This document shows positions 9,295 through 18,984 of a stretch of 64,000 nt of DNA, piece by piece (position 1 is the stretch's first letter; each line of letters opens with the position of its first letter). The position numbers and the translations under genes are program-made. The notes beneath the pieces were generated by a model that was not told the origin of the DNA, searched no databases, and worked only from the letters and a program-made list of their open reading frames with translations. The stretch is from CAWBOY01 sp963790585 (GTDB lineage Bacteria; Planctomycetota; Planctomycetia; Gemmatales; Gemmataceae): assembly GCA_963790585.1 (NCBI GenBank), contig CAWBOY010000006.1, positions 868,001-932,000 on the forward strand. The letters are read 5' to 3'.

Positions 9295-10556
9295 CAGGGC
9301 AATCGCATCTAATCCCCCATAAAAAGGCCAAGAATGGCCTCGCGCGTTTCGTCGTTCCAGCCTGCTTGCAAGCGCTTCTTCTCGATGCCGCCTTTGGTCG
9401 ATTCGTCCTGCCGCAATAACGAGATGACCCAGCGTCGTAACAACGCCAGGTTCCCTGCCGCATGGCCCGTCCGAGCACGATTGCGATCCTCCGCAAAATA
9501 CATGTCCAACACCCAATGCAAGCCATTCTCCACTCCCCAATGACTCCGTATCGCTCCCGCCATCTGCTTCGCCTTGGGTTGCAGGCTGCTTATAAAATAA
9601 CGCACCTCCGACTTCTCCACTCCACCCTCCTGGTAGCTACGCGTGCAACGGGCGATGCTCACCAGATCCCGCCAATCCTCCTGATGACGCAACGTCTTGG
9701 GTACCGCCATCGTCTGCGTCCAGCGCGTTTCCAAGCGACCGTGCCCCTTGTCCTGCTCCGTGTGCGTTTGCACCGTTGCCGTGCTACGACCCTCGTCCAC
9801 GGCGGCAAACGCCTCCACGATGTCCTGCTCCAAATGCTCCTGATTCCCTTTCACCGCCAGCACATAATCGGCTCCCTTTTCTCGTATCTTGCTGGCAATC
9901 TCTTTCTGACATCCCATGGCATCCAAAGTCACAATCGCTCCCGTCAATTCCAACACCTCCAACAGTTTAGGAATCGCTGTGATCTCATTGGATTTGTCAT
10001 CGACCACTTCCTGACCCAAAAGCAATTGGTTCTCCGTGGCCCAGGCGCTAACGACATGAAGCGGATGCTTGCTCTTGGCTCGATCCAACGTCGCACGAGC
10101 CGTCTTGCCGTCGATGGCCACCACCTGGCCGGACGTACTCCGTTCGAGGCTGGTCACCCAGCTCAGAAAACACTCGACAAAGGCTTTGCCATCCAGGGCG
10201 GCGAACACACGAGCGAAGGTGTCATGCGACGGCACGCGGTCGGGCAGATCCAGGAATTTTTCGAGCCAGACGCGCTTGCTCTTGGCGAACTTTTCCATGG
10301 CCACGCAATCGTTGGCGCCGCTGACGACAGCGCACAGGGCGATGAAGAGGATGTCCAGCAGTCGGTGATGCTTGGTACGGTTGATGCGTGGATCCTGCAA
10401 CTGGGCAAAAGCGGCAAGAAAGGGGGTTGCTTGGGTCTGCGCCATGAGTCTTTTCCTCCGTGAAACGGGTACGTTCCACCAGAATCATTCGCAGTAACCT
10501 TGTCCCTGACAACTGAACAGCCAATAATGAACAGGCGTTTAGATGCGATTGCCCTG
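9295..10556. mobile_element. ISAs1-family insertion sequence
   Basis: The element has 1262 bp with perfect 18-bp terminal inverted repeats (CAGGGCAATCGCATCTAA at 9295-9312, its complement at 10539-10556). The 10-bp sequence ACTATGCCAT is duplicated at 9285-9294 and 10557-10566. The CAGGG ends and the duplication length fit the ISAs1 family. It carries one transposase on the minus strand and sits in the relaxase gene. Perfect ends suggest a recent insertion. Confidence 0.95.
9309..10445 (-). CDS. ISAs1-family transposase
   Basis: The protein has 378 aa. It starts MAQTQATPFLAAFAQL and shows the family pattern LQDPRINRTKHHRLLDILFIALCA (in pieces), VVAIDGKTARAT (first catalytic Asp), VTLDAMGCQKEIA (second Asp) and IRSHWGVENGLHWVLDMYF (Glu-containing C-terminal box). 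The length is normal for ISAs1 and no frameshift is seen. It is the only gene in the element and probably functional. Confidence 0.95.
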   Translation of the reverse strand: MAQTQATPFLAAFAQLQDPRINRTKHHRLLDILFIALCAVVSGANDCVAMEKFAKSKRVWLEKFLDLPDRVPSHDTFARVFAALDGKAFVECFLSWVTSLERSTSGQVVAIDGKTARATLDRAKSKHPLHVVSAWATENQLLLGQEVVDDKSNEITAIPKLLEVLELTGAIVTLDAMGCQKEIASKIREKGADYVLAVKGNQEHLEQDIVEAFAAVDEGRSTATVQTHTEQDKGHGRLETRWTQTMAVPKTLRHQEDWRDLVSIARCTRSYQEGGVEKSEVRYFISSLQPKAKQMAGAIRSHWGVENGLHWVLDMYFAEDRNRARTGHAAGNLALLRRWVISLLRQDESTKGGIEKKRLQAGWNDETREAILGLFMGD

Positions 10557-12311
10557 ACTATGCCATCGACCATAGTTTCACTCGTGAATCGGTGGTTCCA
10601 GAACGGAAACTGCTGACGGAAGCATTGAAACGAGGCATGGGCTCGACCACGGTCGAAGCGGTTAAACAGGAACTGCAGCGCCGCCCGCTGATCCGTGGTG
10701 AATTTGCCGGCGACATGATGGCGACGGTTCGCGACATGCTCACGGCGGAATCCAAACTCATTGCCTATGCCGTGGGCGGGAGGGGAAAATATCGTCCCTT
10801 GGGCAATGCTGATCGCACCATGACTCGAACCGACCTGAACGTCGGACAGGTGGCAGCCTTACGCCATGTGCTGGCTTCTCGCGATCGCGTGACTATCATC
10901 CGGGGTGCTGCGGGCACGGGTAAAACCACGCTCGAACGGGAATTAGGCTTGGCCCTTCAGGAGGCCGGGGTTCCGTTGGTTGCCTTGGCCCCAAGCGCCG
11001 CGGCAAGTCGGGGCGTGCTTCGCGATGAGGCTGGATTTGCCAAAGCCGATACGCTGGCACGGTTCCATTTGGATAGACGAATGCAGGAATCGGCCCGCAA
11101 TGGCGTAATACTCGTCGATGAAGCGAGCATGATGTCAACGCGGGACATGCTGCGCCTGTTCGAGACCGCGGGACAGCTAAACGCTCGAATTCTACTCGTG
11201 GGCGATCGCCGTCAGCATCGAGCGGTATTGGCCGGGGAGCCGCTGAAACTCCTCGAAGACAAAGCCGGGCTGCCGGTCGCCGAGGTATCAGAGATCATGC
11301 GCCAGACGGGCGACTACCGAACCGCGACCCTTGCCCTCAGTGAAAACCGCATCGACGACGGGCTTAATGAGCTGGAGCGACTGGGCTGGATCAAAGAGGT
11401 CTCCGATAAAGAACGCTACAAAGAGCTGGCATCGGCCTATATCGCGGCTGTCCAGGAGAGGAAGAAAAATGGCGAAACCAAATCCGCATTGGTGGTAAGT
11501 CCGACGCACGCCGAAGGGGCTCTGATCACCCAAAGCATTCGGGACATTTTGAAAAAGGCAGGGAAGCTCGGTGAGGAACGCACGCTCGATGCCTGGAGGC
11601 CGGCCCATTTCACCGATGCGCAGAAAGCCGACGTCGCACAGTTCGAGGTCTTCGATATGCTCCAGTTCCATCAGAACGCGCCCGGTCAGAAGATCGGTTC
11701 CCGAGTGATCGTCACCGATCCCAACGACCTTCGTTTGGATAACCCCGATCGATTCGAGGTTTACCGGCCCGTAACGCTTCACGTCGCTTCGGGTGATCGA
11801 ATCCGCATCACTGCCGGAGGCAAGACCAAGGACGGCAAACACCGGCTCGAAAATGGTGCGCTCTACACCGTCAAAGGCTTTACCCAACAAGGGGATATGG
11901 TCATAGACCATAATTGGGTCATCGACCGTGAGTTTGGCCATGTGGCACTTGGTTACGTCGTAACCAGCCACACCAGCCAGGCGCGGACCGTCGACAAAGT
12001 CCTGATCGGTCAGTCCGCGCAATCGTTCGGTGCCTCCAATCGTCGGCAAATATATGTGTCGGTCTCCAGGGGAAGAGAGCAGGCGCTCCTCTTCGTCGAT
12101 GACAAGAAAGCATTGCGAGAGGCGGTGGCGCGTCCCGATGAACCGCTCTCGGCCACGGAATTCGCCGAAGCCTGTCCGCCGAAACTTTCGGTGCGGCAGC
12201 GTCTCTACAAACATCTTGCATTCAGGCGGCGGGTTGATAATTTCGCCCAGTTGCATGAACGCACGCAGGTCGTGCCCAATCTCAGTCTGGAATCGAAACG
12301 GGAGAGATTTC

Positions 12312-12830
12312 ATGAGCGATAATCGAGGCAACCATCTGGATTTTCTGAAAAGTCCTGCCGGGGCTAAAGGGCACAGTAATTGGGCGAACGGCGACACACC
12401 CAATGCAGATAACGAACTTGTCGAAGACTCTTGCCCTGCCTTCGGCTATGTGCGCGGCGTGCGCGACCGAGCCGTTACACTTCAACTACGCTACCGAAAC
12501 GGCAATAGCGACTTCTTTCCCTATAGCTGGCTTGGTCCTATACGGTTCAACCCTTCTGTCGGTCTGCTTCTAAAATTCACCGGCGATGTCGTCACACTCG
12601 TGCTCATCCGGGGCAGCAATCTTGACGTGCTCGTAAACGAGTCTGTCAACCTGACGGACCGGGGCCTGGCCCGGCATCGCATTGTTTGGGTGCGGGAGAT
12701 GGATGAAGACGAGTTACGCCGGGCTACACAAGGCGAGCCGACCATCGACCATATCAACGTAGTGGAATTCGAGTCGCAGACGGAGATCAAGGCTTGGCTT
12801 GCAGAACATGCTTCGGTATTTGTGCCGTAG
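12312..12830 (+). CDS. Hypothetical protein downstream of the relaxase
   Basis: The protein has 172 aa and starts MSDNRGNHLDFL. The ATG overlaps the end of the relaxase-helicase frame by 11 bases, so the two were probably translated together. Composition is ordinary and soluble, with no signal peptide or membrane helix. The middle part (YRNGNSDFFPYSWLGPIRF) and the following beta-rich stretch look like a small globular domain I do not recognise. Position alone suggests a role in the element. Confidence 0.65.
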   Translation: MSDNRGNHLDFLKSPAGAKGHSNWANGDTPNADNELVEDSCPAFGYVRGVRDRAVTLQLRYRNGNSDFFPYSWLGPIRFNPSVGLLLKFTGDVVTLVLIRGSNLDVLVNESVNLTDRGLARHRIVWVREMDEDELRRATQGEPTIDHINVVEFESQTEIKAWLAEHASVFVP

Positions 12831-13023
12831 TATCCTCAGCGGAAGGGTATAGGTAAGCATTTCGTAGGCAGCAGGAAACGATCGTTCGAGTTGCTTCGCC
12901 ATGTTCGTCAACTTGTAGCTTCAGTAACGCGTAGAACGTGAGCAAGCGACCGGACGGTAGCGCAATGAAATGGTCCTGACAAACATTCTCTGAGAATTGG
13001 CAACTTCGCAGGATTTCGGCCAC
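12787..13023 (-). CDS. Hypothetical small protein, uncertain
   Basis: This 78-aa frame starts at GTG 13023 (MAEILRSCQFSENV) and overlaps the 3' end of the gene on the other strand by 44 bases. Its composition is protein-like, but there is no clear ribosome binding site and I recognise no family. The rest of 12831-13290 shows no convincing gene. Confidence 0.3.
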   Translation of the reverse strand: MAEILRSCQFSENVCQDHFIALPSGRLLTFYALLKLQVDEHGEATRTIVSCCLRNAYLYPSAEDTTAQIPKHVLQAKP

Positions 13024-13289
13024 TCGCGGGAGAGTCTGTCAAGAGTCTTTCCGAAAACTCCTCACTGGTAGCCAAGGTCGGACCGGATTGTCCGTGGGGT
13101 GCTAATGTTGCCAAGTTTCTACTAAAGCATACCCGATAAGAGTGTTTGGAAGCGGAGCTCGGAGGGAGGCTCCGGTCCTTATTCGCTGAATTGCCCCCAG
13201 TAAAAGGCCTATATCTGGCGCCCCAGTCGCTCTCGAGTTAGGGAGAAACCTGACGAGGCGTGTCAGACCGAAGCGGGAACCCCGGCCAG

Positions 13290-13658
13290 CGACCTGCGGC
13301 ACACGTCGGCCTACGGCGTCACGCCCGGCTCGGACGACATCCAGCAGCTCGTCGACCTGTGCGACGCGGTGACCGTCCTGATGTACCACCTGGTCTTCCG
13401 CGCGTCCGCTACGAGGGCAGTTACCGCGACTACTCCGTGCACGGCTGGCCCAAGAAGTACTACCGCGGCCGGACGCCGATCGAGGAGGAGATCGCCGTCG
13501 CCGCCTACTACCTGTGGAAAAAGGCGAACGAAGCGCACGGCCACGACGTCGAGCAGTGGTTCGCGGGCGAGGACCAACTGGAGGCCGGGCTCGCCCGAGC
13601 TGGCGTGCCGGGACCTGGCCTGCAGGCACGACTGGTGAGGCCGGCGGTTACAAGGTAA
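13290..13658 (+). pseudogene. DUF2934-domain protein remnant, frameshifted
   Basis: Two adjacent segments in different frames look like parts of one protein. The first reads LRHTSAYGVTPGSDD then VDLCDAVTVLMYHLVFR. The second reads RYEGSYRDYSVHGWPKKYY and ends in IAVAAYYLWKKANEAHGHD then VEQWFAGEDQLE. The last part matches the short DUF2934 domain (AYxLWxxxG, HDxxxWxxAE). The shift is near 13410. No start codon with a ribosome binding site is evident. Probably a decayed gene. Confidence 0.5.
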
Positions 13659-13732
13659 AATTGAGGGTAGAGTGATGGTGCCGGCGCGTACCCCGGTCTG
13701 AATCACGGGGTGATGCGAGGAAGGGATTCAAG

Positions 13733-14173
13733 ATGGACCTGCAGGTTCGGTTACGGTCAAACGAGGACGGTAGCGCGGTGGCCGAGTTGGTCAACCGGGA
13801 TGACCTGATCGACTTCTTGCAGCAGGCGGCCGCGCGGGAGATCCACCAGGACGAGGGACCGCTGGTCAAGTCCTACGATCCCGCGGAGCCAGAATACACT
13901 GGCGCTCCCCCTGAGACCCTGAACATTGCCGGCGTCTCCGCGCCGAAGCCGCCATCGGTCGAACACCTCAAGGCCGAATTTTCCGACGATGAGCGAAGGA
14001 AGTTGCGGCGATGGGGTCGCGTTCCTCGGGAGATCCTGATTCCAGCAGGTGCCATCAAGAAGGATTTCACCGCAGAAGTCATCATGGGCGAACTGTTCAA
14101 GGTCTTGCCCGAACACCGGACCCTCGACATCCAGATCGTGATTCTCGAGCCGATGAAGGAGGAGGAGCTGTAG
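13733..14173 (+). CDS. Hypothetical protein upstream of a caspase-like gene
   Basis: The protein has 146 aa and starts MDLQVRLRSNEDGSAV behind a GGAAGGGATTCAAG leader. It is acidic and soluble, with no signal peptide or membrane segment. The N-terminal half has DDLIDFLQQAAAREI; the C-terminal half has RRWGRVPREILIPAG and ends in a basic-acidic tail. I recognise no family. It lies about 140 bases before the caspase-like gene on the same strand, so it may be a partner or regulator of that protease, but nothing in the sequence proves it. Confidence 0.6.
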   Translation: MDLQVRLRSNEDGSAVAELVNRDDLIDFLQQAAAREIHQDEGPLVKSYDPAEPEYTGAPPETLNIAGVSAPKPPSVEHLKAEFSDDERRKLRRWGRVPREILIPAGAIKKDFTAEVIMGELFKVLPEHRTLDIQIVILEPMKEEEL

Positions 14174-14316
14174 GCGCTCTGGCCCGCGAACCTTAAAATG
14201 CCCTTGCGGTGGCGGACCGCGAAGGACCGTAGCTGGATTATTGCACAGGGCCTAGCGGCCCGAGTAGAGCGTTCGCTAGGTAGGTGAGCAATGGGCGAAC
14301 TACAAAGGAACACGCC

Positions 14317-15054
14317 ATGAAGCGTCATGCGCTGCTGATCGACTCTGGCAAGGCCGACAAGGACAAGCCGATCCTCGGAAGTCATTTGGATATCAACAAT
14401 GTCACCGAATTCCTCATGTCGTCTCTCGGTGGTGCGTGGGACCGTGGTGAACTCGATTCGGTCTCCTGCCCGTCCATCGTGAAACTGGTGGAGATGATTG
14501 ACCGAGCGAACGGTGCGGATTACGTTTTCCTCTTCTTTACCGGCCATGGTGGGTACGTCGGTCGGCACATGACGATCCTGCTTGCCCCGAACGAACCCAT
14601 CTTGCTCGATTCGGTGACTGTGCGACTTCGGTGCAGATTCACCATGGTCGTCGATGCATGCGGCGATCAGCTTGATGAAATCAACGCCATTGAAATGGCT
14701 GAGAGAGCGCGCCTGTTGACGGAAGGGCGTGATCGCAGTGCAGAATACCGGGCATACTTCGATCAGTGCGTGGCAGGCGCTGCTACGGATCGATGCGTCA
14801 TGCTCGGTTGCCATTGAGGCCAGAGCGCAATCGGGATGTCGAAATCGGGCGGGTTGTTCACCAACTTCCTCGTCAATGGTGCGAAAAGCTGGTCATCTGC
14901 CAGACGCGGCGCATCCCCGCGTGCCCTCACCTGCTGGCAGGCGATCGGCAATGCTTCTGCCGCGATGGGAGTTGCTGGCCACGACCAGACGCCGCACTTG
15001 CTTCCCATCTCGCGTCAGGCGGACTTGCCATTCGCGGTCTGGCTGCCCCGCTAG
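14317..15054 (+). pseudogene. Caspase-like (C14) peptidase with an in-frame TGA
   Basis: ATG 14317 follows AAAGGA. The frame starts MKRHALLIDSGKADKD and has the catalytic His in FLFFTGHGGYVG (near residue 75) and the catalytic Cys in MVVDACGDQ (near residue 112), the two signatures of the caspase/metacaspase fold. It reads VMLGCH and meets TGA at 14815-14817. The same frame then continues GQSAIGMSKSGGLFTNFL to LPFAVWLPR at 15054, which is the expected C-terminal part. The full gene would be 245 codons. The stop removes the last third of the domain. It may be a nonsense mutation or a sequence error. Bacterial caspase-like proteases are often effectors of abortive or regulated cell death. Confidence 0.75.
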
Positions 15055-15239
15055 GTCGGCCCCCACCGCGCCTCCGGTATGCCCCGGCTGGCTGTTTCCA
15101 GACTTCGTCCTCGGGCAGGAAGAACATCTCGGCCGTGAATGCATCCAGCGACATGGCCGGATAGCGCAGTTTCTCCGGCTTGTAATGTGCGACTTTCTGC
15201 GCCTCTCCTCCCAACCTTGCGCGCGTCGGTCGGACACAC
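14927..15239 (-). pseudogene. Possible open-frame remnant cut by the IS4-type insertion
   Basis: On the minus strand a frame reads AHYKPEKLRYPAMSLDAFT then AEMFFLPEDEVWKQPAG. Across the insertion, after removing 15240-18517 and one target copy, it extends to an ATG at 18590 (METCFGRCVLRAEHYG). It overlaps the end of the caspase-like gene on the other strand. Its continuity across the insertion is real, but I recognise no family and coding status is uncertain. Confidence 0.3.
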
Positions 15240-15252
15240 GAATGGCACTAGC

Positions 15253-16620
15253 TTAATAGTATTTCGAGCGATTCTGCATCAGCTTGACTGTGGCTCGGGA
15301 CTGCATCAGGCGGACCCCGGGCTTGGGCCGACGCTTCCGCGCCCGCGGCTCCCAACGCCCGGGGCGATTGCCGACGCGGTGGTACGCAATGGTCGTCAGC
15401 ATGGCGTCGATCAGCGCCGCCCGCTCCTCCAACCCTGCCGCCTCGATTTTCGGGGCAAACGCCGCGACAGCTTGCTTGGCTCCCTTGAAGCTCACCTGGC
15501 GTGGCTCGATGCCGTTCTTCTCCGCGGCGACGGCCATTACCGTGCGGAGCAGGTTGTACGCCAGCAGGTGCGCCCAGATCTCCTTGCGCACCATCTCTGG
15601 CGTCTTGCACCGCAGCACGTCCATCTTCATTGTTGATTTGATGGATCGGATGTCGACTTCCCCGTCCCACCGCCGCTCATACAGGTCGCCGATCTGCGTG
15701 CCGTCGATCGATGCGTCCAGGATGGTGGTGATGACCTTGAACTGTTCGACACGGTTGTCCTTGTTCCGCGCATCGACGCTCACCTGACGCATCCGCAGGG
15801 TCTTGGGGTACGTGCGGTATTGCTCCCCCGCCATGCCGTGCGGCTTGTTCGGTCGTTGCCAGACGATCACGTCGCCGTCCGGCCTGCGCTGTACCATCTG
15901 GGTTCCCACCCGTTGGTACTGGGCCCGGGCGACCAGTTCGATACCACGCTGGCGCAGCTCACAAGCGATGAAGTAATCGTCGAACAGGGCGTCGGCCAGG
16001 ACCACATCACCAGGCTTGAGGGTGTCGTACATCTGCCGTAATAGGTTGGTTTCACCCGTGCCTTTGCCTGCGTAAGGCGCCATGGCCAGGTCGTGGCAGG
16101 CCCCTGTCGCCAGCGACAGCAGCACGGTGAGCCTAGCCAACGGGAAGCCGATGCCCGGCCGCTGCGCCTCCGGCTGTGGGTAGCTCGCTTGGTTCTGGGG
16201 TGTGTCTGGCATGGAGACGTGCGAGCCGTCCGCGATGAAAACATTCCGCCCATTCCACTTCCACTCCTGCGCGGCGCTGGCCTGTAATTCCTGGGCCGTT
16301 TGCTTCGTCAGGGTGCGGAGCACGTCCGCGTGGAGGCGACCCCGGGCGTTGCAGTAACTGGCGGTGTTGGGCGAGCAGACCCGGGCACCGCTGGCCGCCT
16401 GGTGCGCGATGACCCGGGTCACCGCGTGGCGGCAGCTGTGGTCGTCGCTGAGCACTTGGCTGAGGAAGCCCCAGATGGTCGTAACGGGGTTGAACACACG
16501 GTCGCGATACTTGATGCCATGGTCGTTGAGGACGTCGAGGATGTTGGCTTCGGTCAAAACATTCGCAAAGGGAAGCCCCGTGTTGCGCGAAACGGGCGCG
16601 GACCGTCTCTAGGTTCGTCA
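15253..16620 (-). pseudogene. IS4-family transposase, frameshifted near the N-terminus
   Basis: The N-terminus MTNLETVRARFA starts at ATG 16620. The continuation NTGLPFANVLTEANILDVL is in another frame, so about two bases are missing near 16585. The main part (to 15253) has FIADGSHVSMPDT (first Asp), VLADALFDDYF (second Asp) and YERRWDGEVDIRSIKSTM, the Y-x2-R-x3-E-x6-K signature of IS4 transposases. It is about 455 aa when repaired. A shorter product from an internal TTG at 16557 would lack about 24 residues. Confidence 0.85.
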
Positions 16621-16639
16621 TTGAGTCACCTTCCATATT

Positions 16640-17028
16640 GTCTCGGGTTGTAACTGCCTATCTTGCGTTAAAATGACCGCGCGGGCGCTTGACGTTGCAG
16701 TTACCCGGACGATCGCTTTGTGTACCGGCGTCATGGAGACGCGCGAGGAGTGGGCGTAGGACCTTGAAATACTCCAAGCGTCAAGTCTCTTGCTCAGCCA
16801 ATGCCTGTCGGCAAAAGCGGAGAATGCGATGCTCCGGAACAGCCAGCTGCCAGAATGGCGGCAAAAGAGCCTGTAGCGGCTACCGGATCTCTATACAGCT
16901 GATCGCGTGCCAAACTTGAAAAAACTGGAAGGGAAATGCCGATCCTTGAGGGGCGCTGAGCAAAGCGATGTCAGCGAGCGGTGTGGTATTGCAAAACTCG
17001 GTTCAAGCGGACATTTGCAACGCCTCTG
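16640..17028. other. Gene-free stretch between two IS4-type transposases
   Basis: I see no supported gene in these 390 bases. Short frames present are arginine-rich shadows. The stretch belongs to the outer element or to debris between the two. Confidence 0.5.
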
Positions 17029-18506
17029 GCTTAAGCTCAATACCGTTCAATTGGCGCAGCTGAAAATCGAGCCTCCTGCCAAGATGAAGTTAGCTACAAC
17101 TCTCATCCCAACAGGAGGCTACGATGCTTGGAATCCATCAAGAAGTCGCCGCGATCGCCCAAGAACAGCCAACGCAAGATCGTCTGCGGGGCCTCAAACG
17201 CATCATACCAGCTTCTACTATCCGGTCGATCCTTAAACGAGTCGGCCAAACCGCCTATTGTAGCCGCCTGGCCAAGTGGTTCATGGTCTGGTTCGTTATC
17301 GGTTTAGGGCTCTTTTCCTCCAGTAGTTATCGCCAGATCTTTCGCTGGCTTCGGCCTTTTCAGCCAGGAGGGACGCCTGGCCGCCCGACGTTCACCGAAG
17401 CACGCCAGCGTTTGGGGATCGCTCCGTTTCGGCTGCTTTATGAAGCGGTGGTGTGTTTGCTGGCCGGACCGAAGACGGCACAGGCCTTTTACCGCGACAT
17501 GCGTTTGATGGCGGTGGATGGCTTCGTCGTCGATCTGCCCGATACTGCGGAACTGACTCGGCTCTTCGGCAAACCAAAAGGCGGACGAACCGCCGGGGCT
17601 TTCCCCCAGGCACGCATCTTGGCTCTGTGCGAAACAGGAACGCATGTGCTGTGGCGTTTTCTAATCAAGCCGATATGCCGCGGGGAAAGCGCCATGGCTC
17701 AGTACCTGCTGCGGTTCTTGACCAAGGGAATGTTGCTGCTGTGTGATCGCAACTTCCTCAGCTACCGCAATGTCACCACGGTCATGAAACAGCAGGCGCA
17801 GCTACTGGTCCGCGTTAAGAAATCGCTGGTTTTTCGGCCGATTCACCGCTTTCGCGATGGCTCCTGCCTGGCCAAACTGTACCGAGCCAGTTGGTATCGT
17901 GACCATGACCAAGGCGGCATTTTGGTCCGCATTATCGAGTACCGGTTCAATGATCCCCATCGCCCCGGAGCGAACGAGCGGCACCGGCTGTTAACGACCT
18001 TATTGGATCCTCGGCTGGACCCCGCCAAGACTTTGATTGTTCTTTACCATGAGCGTTGGGAAGAAGAACTGGCCATTGATGAATTAAAGACTCACGAACG
18101 GGAAAGGCCGGTGCTGCGGAGTAAGACGCCGGCCGGGGTGGTGCAGGAGATCTATGGTTTGGCCCTGGCTCACTATGTGGTGCGAAAGTTGATCTTCGAA
18201 GCGGCCGAGGGAGTGGAAGTTGCGCCCCGGAGCCTATCGTTTGTCAACACGCTGAAGATCTTACGCTGTCGTTTGCCGGGAGTGCCGCAAAGCCCGTGCG
18301 GGCAACGACGGTGGTACCAGGATCTACTCGCAGAAATCAGCGCGGAAAGGCTGGAGCAACGACGGGATCGAGTGAATCCTCGTGTGATACGGCGGAAGAT
18401 GAGCAAATGGCCCAAGAAACGGCCTAAAGATCGAGCTTGCCCTCAGCCAAACAAGGATTTACGGCGATCGATTGTAGTCCTGCGTTGAACGGTATTGGGC
18501 TTAAGC
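17029..18506. mobile_element. Second IS4-family insertion sequence
   Basis: The 1478-bp unit has 22-bp inverted repeats with one mismatch (17029-17050 and 18485-18506, core CAATACCGTTCAA). The transposase stop lies inside the right repeat. No separate target duplication is visible. The right end shares CTTAAGC with the end of the outer element. Confidence 0.8.
17124..18488 (+). CDS. IS4-family transposase
   Basis: The protein has 454 aa and starts MLGIHQEVAAIAQEQP behind ACAGGAGG. It has a hydrophobic N-terminal segment common in this subgroup, DMRLMAVDGFVVDLPDT (first Asp), LLCDRNFLSYRN (second Asp) and YHERWEEELAIDELKTHE (YREK signature with Glu). Intact and of normal length. It is only distantly related to the transposase at 15253-16620. 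Confidence 0.92.
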   Translation: MLGIHQEVAAIAQEQPTQDRLRGLKRIIPASTIRSILKRVGQTAYCSRLAKWFMVWFVIGLGLFSSSSYRQIFRWLRPFQPGGTPGRPTFTEARQRLGIAPFRLLYEAVVCLLAGPKTAQAFYRDMRLMAVDGFVVDLPDTAELTRLFGKPKGGRTAGAFPQARILALCETGTHVLWRFLIKPICRGESAMAQYLLRFLTKGMLLLCDRNFLSYRNVTTVMKQQAQLLVRVKKSLVFRPIHRFRDGSCLAKLYRASWYRDHDQGGILVRIIEYRFNDPHRPGANERHRLLTTLLDPRLDPAKTLIVLYHERWEEELAIDELKTHERERPVLRSKTPAGVVQEIYGLALAHYVVRKLIFEAAEGVEVAPRSLSFVNTLKILRCRLPGVPQSPCGQRRWYQDLLAEISAERLEQRRDRVNPRVIRRKMSKWPKKRPKDRACPQPNKDLRRSIVVLR

Positions 18507-18735
18507 TAGTGCCATTCGTCGGACACACCTGCGTAAGTTCGTGCCGTAGTGTTCGGCGCGGAGGACACATCGACCGAAGCAGGTTTCCATGTCAGATTGT
18601 TAAGTGTCTCCGGTTCGCATAGATGGTCAAGACTTATCCCCGAGGCGTACTCAACTCAGACCAGGATTCATTGAACGCGGAAGCTTACGATTCAAGAGGT
18701 TACGTCGAGCGGCCGTCATTGAGGCCATCTCTTGA

Positions 18736-18963
18736 AACAGTTCCATCGAACCTGAACGGGCAGTTTCGGGCACTCCCAAGCAAGCCCGCGATCCGGTCAA
18801 ACTGGCACGTTATTGCGAGTCGCTGCTCGACTCCGGCCATTTCGAGAACCGGGCTACTCTCGCTCGCTATCTCGGTGTCAGCCGGGCCGGGGTAACGCAG
18901 GTGCTGAAGCGATTGAATTCTGCTCCAACGGCCAGCGGACTCCCGCAGGTGCCTATCGAGTGA
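18736..18963 (+). pseudogene. HTH DNA-binding protein fragment
   Basis: The plus frame between the stops at 18733 and 18961 reads DPVKLARYCESLLDSGHFEN then RATLARYLGVSRAGVTQVLK, a clear helix-turn-helix of the kind seen in small recombinase-associated or ParB-like proteins. No start codon lies upstream in frame, so the N-terminus is lost. It is a remnant next to the IS cluster. Confidence 0.55.
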
Positions 18964-18984
18964 CGGCGGAGAACAAAAGTCAGC

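Larger units (their letters stand above)
8354..12322 (+). pseudogene. MobF/TrwC-type conjugative relaxase-helicase, interrupted by an ISAs1-family element
   Basis: Joining 8354-9294 to 10567-12322, with one copy of the target duplication kept, restores a single frame of about 900 codons (AVDYA then IDHSF). The relaxase part starts MLRITQQESAKAAKVYY, has YDFTFSVPKSVS near residue 80 and the metal-binding PDPQLHAHVFAMN near residue 155. The helicase part has Walker A GAAGTGKTT, VDEASMM (Walker B), GDRRQHRAV and a C-terminal YVSVSRGREQALLF. TrwC/TraI proteins nick DNA at oriT and unwind the transferred strand. The insertion separates relaxase from helicase, so self-transfer by this protein is lost. 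This gene and the split helicase/methylase mark a decayed conjugative module. Confidence 0.92.
15240..18517. mobile_element. Nested or composite IS4-family insertion with target duplication
   Basis: The outer ends are 17-bp perfect inverted repeats (GAATGGCACTAGCTTAA at 15240-15256, its complement at 18501-18517). They are flanked by the 11-bp direct repeat GTCGGACACAC (15229-15239 and 18518-18528), a duplication length typical of IS4-family elements. Inside are two different IS4-family transposases in opposite orientation. The right-hand one has its own inverted repeats (17029-18506), which merge with the outer right end. The simplest reading is one IS4-type element with a second inserted at its very end, after which the unit as a whole is seen with one duplication. 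Confidence 0.75.
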
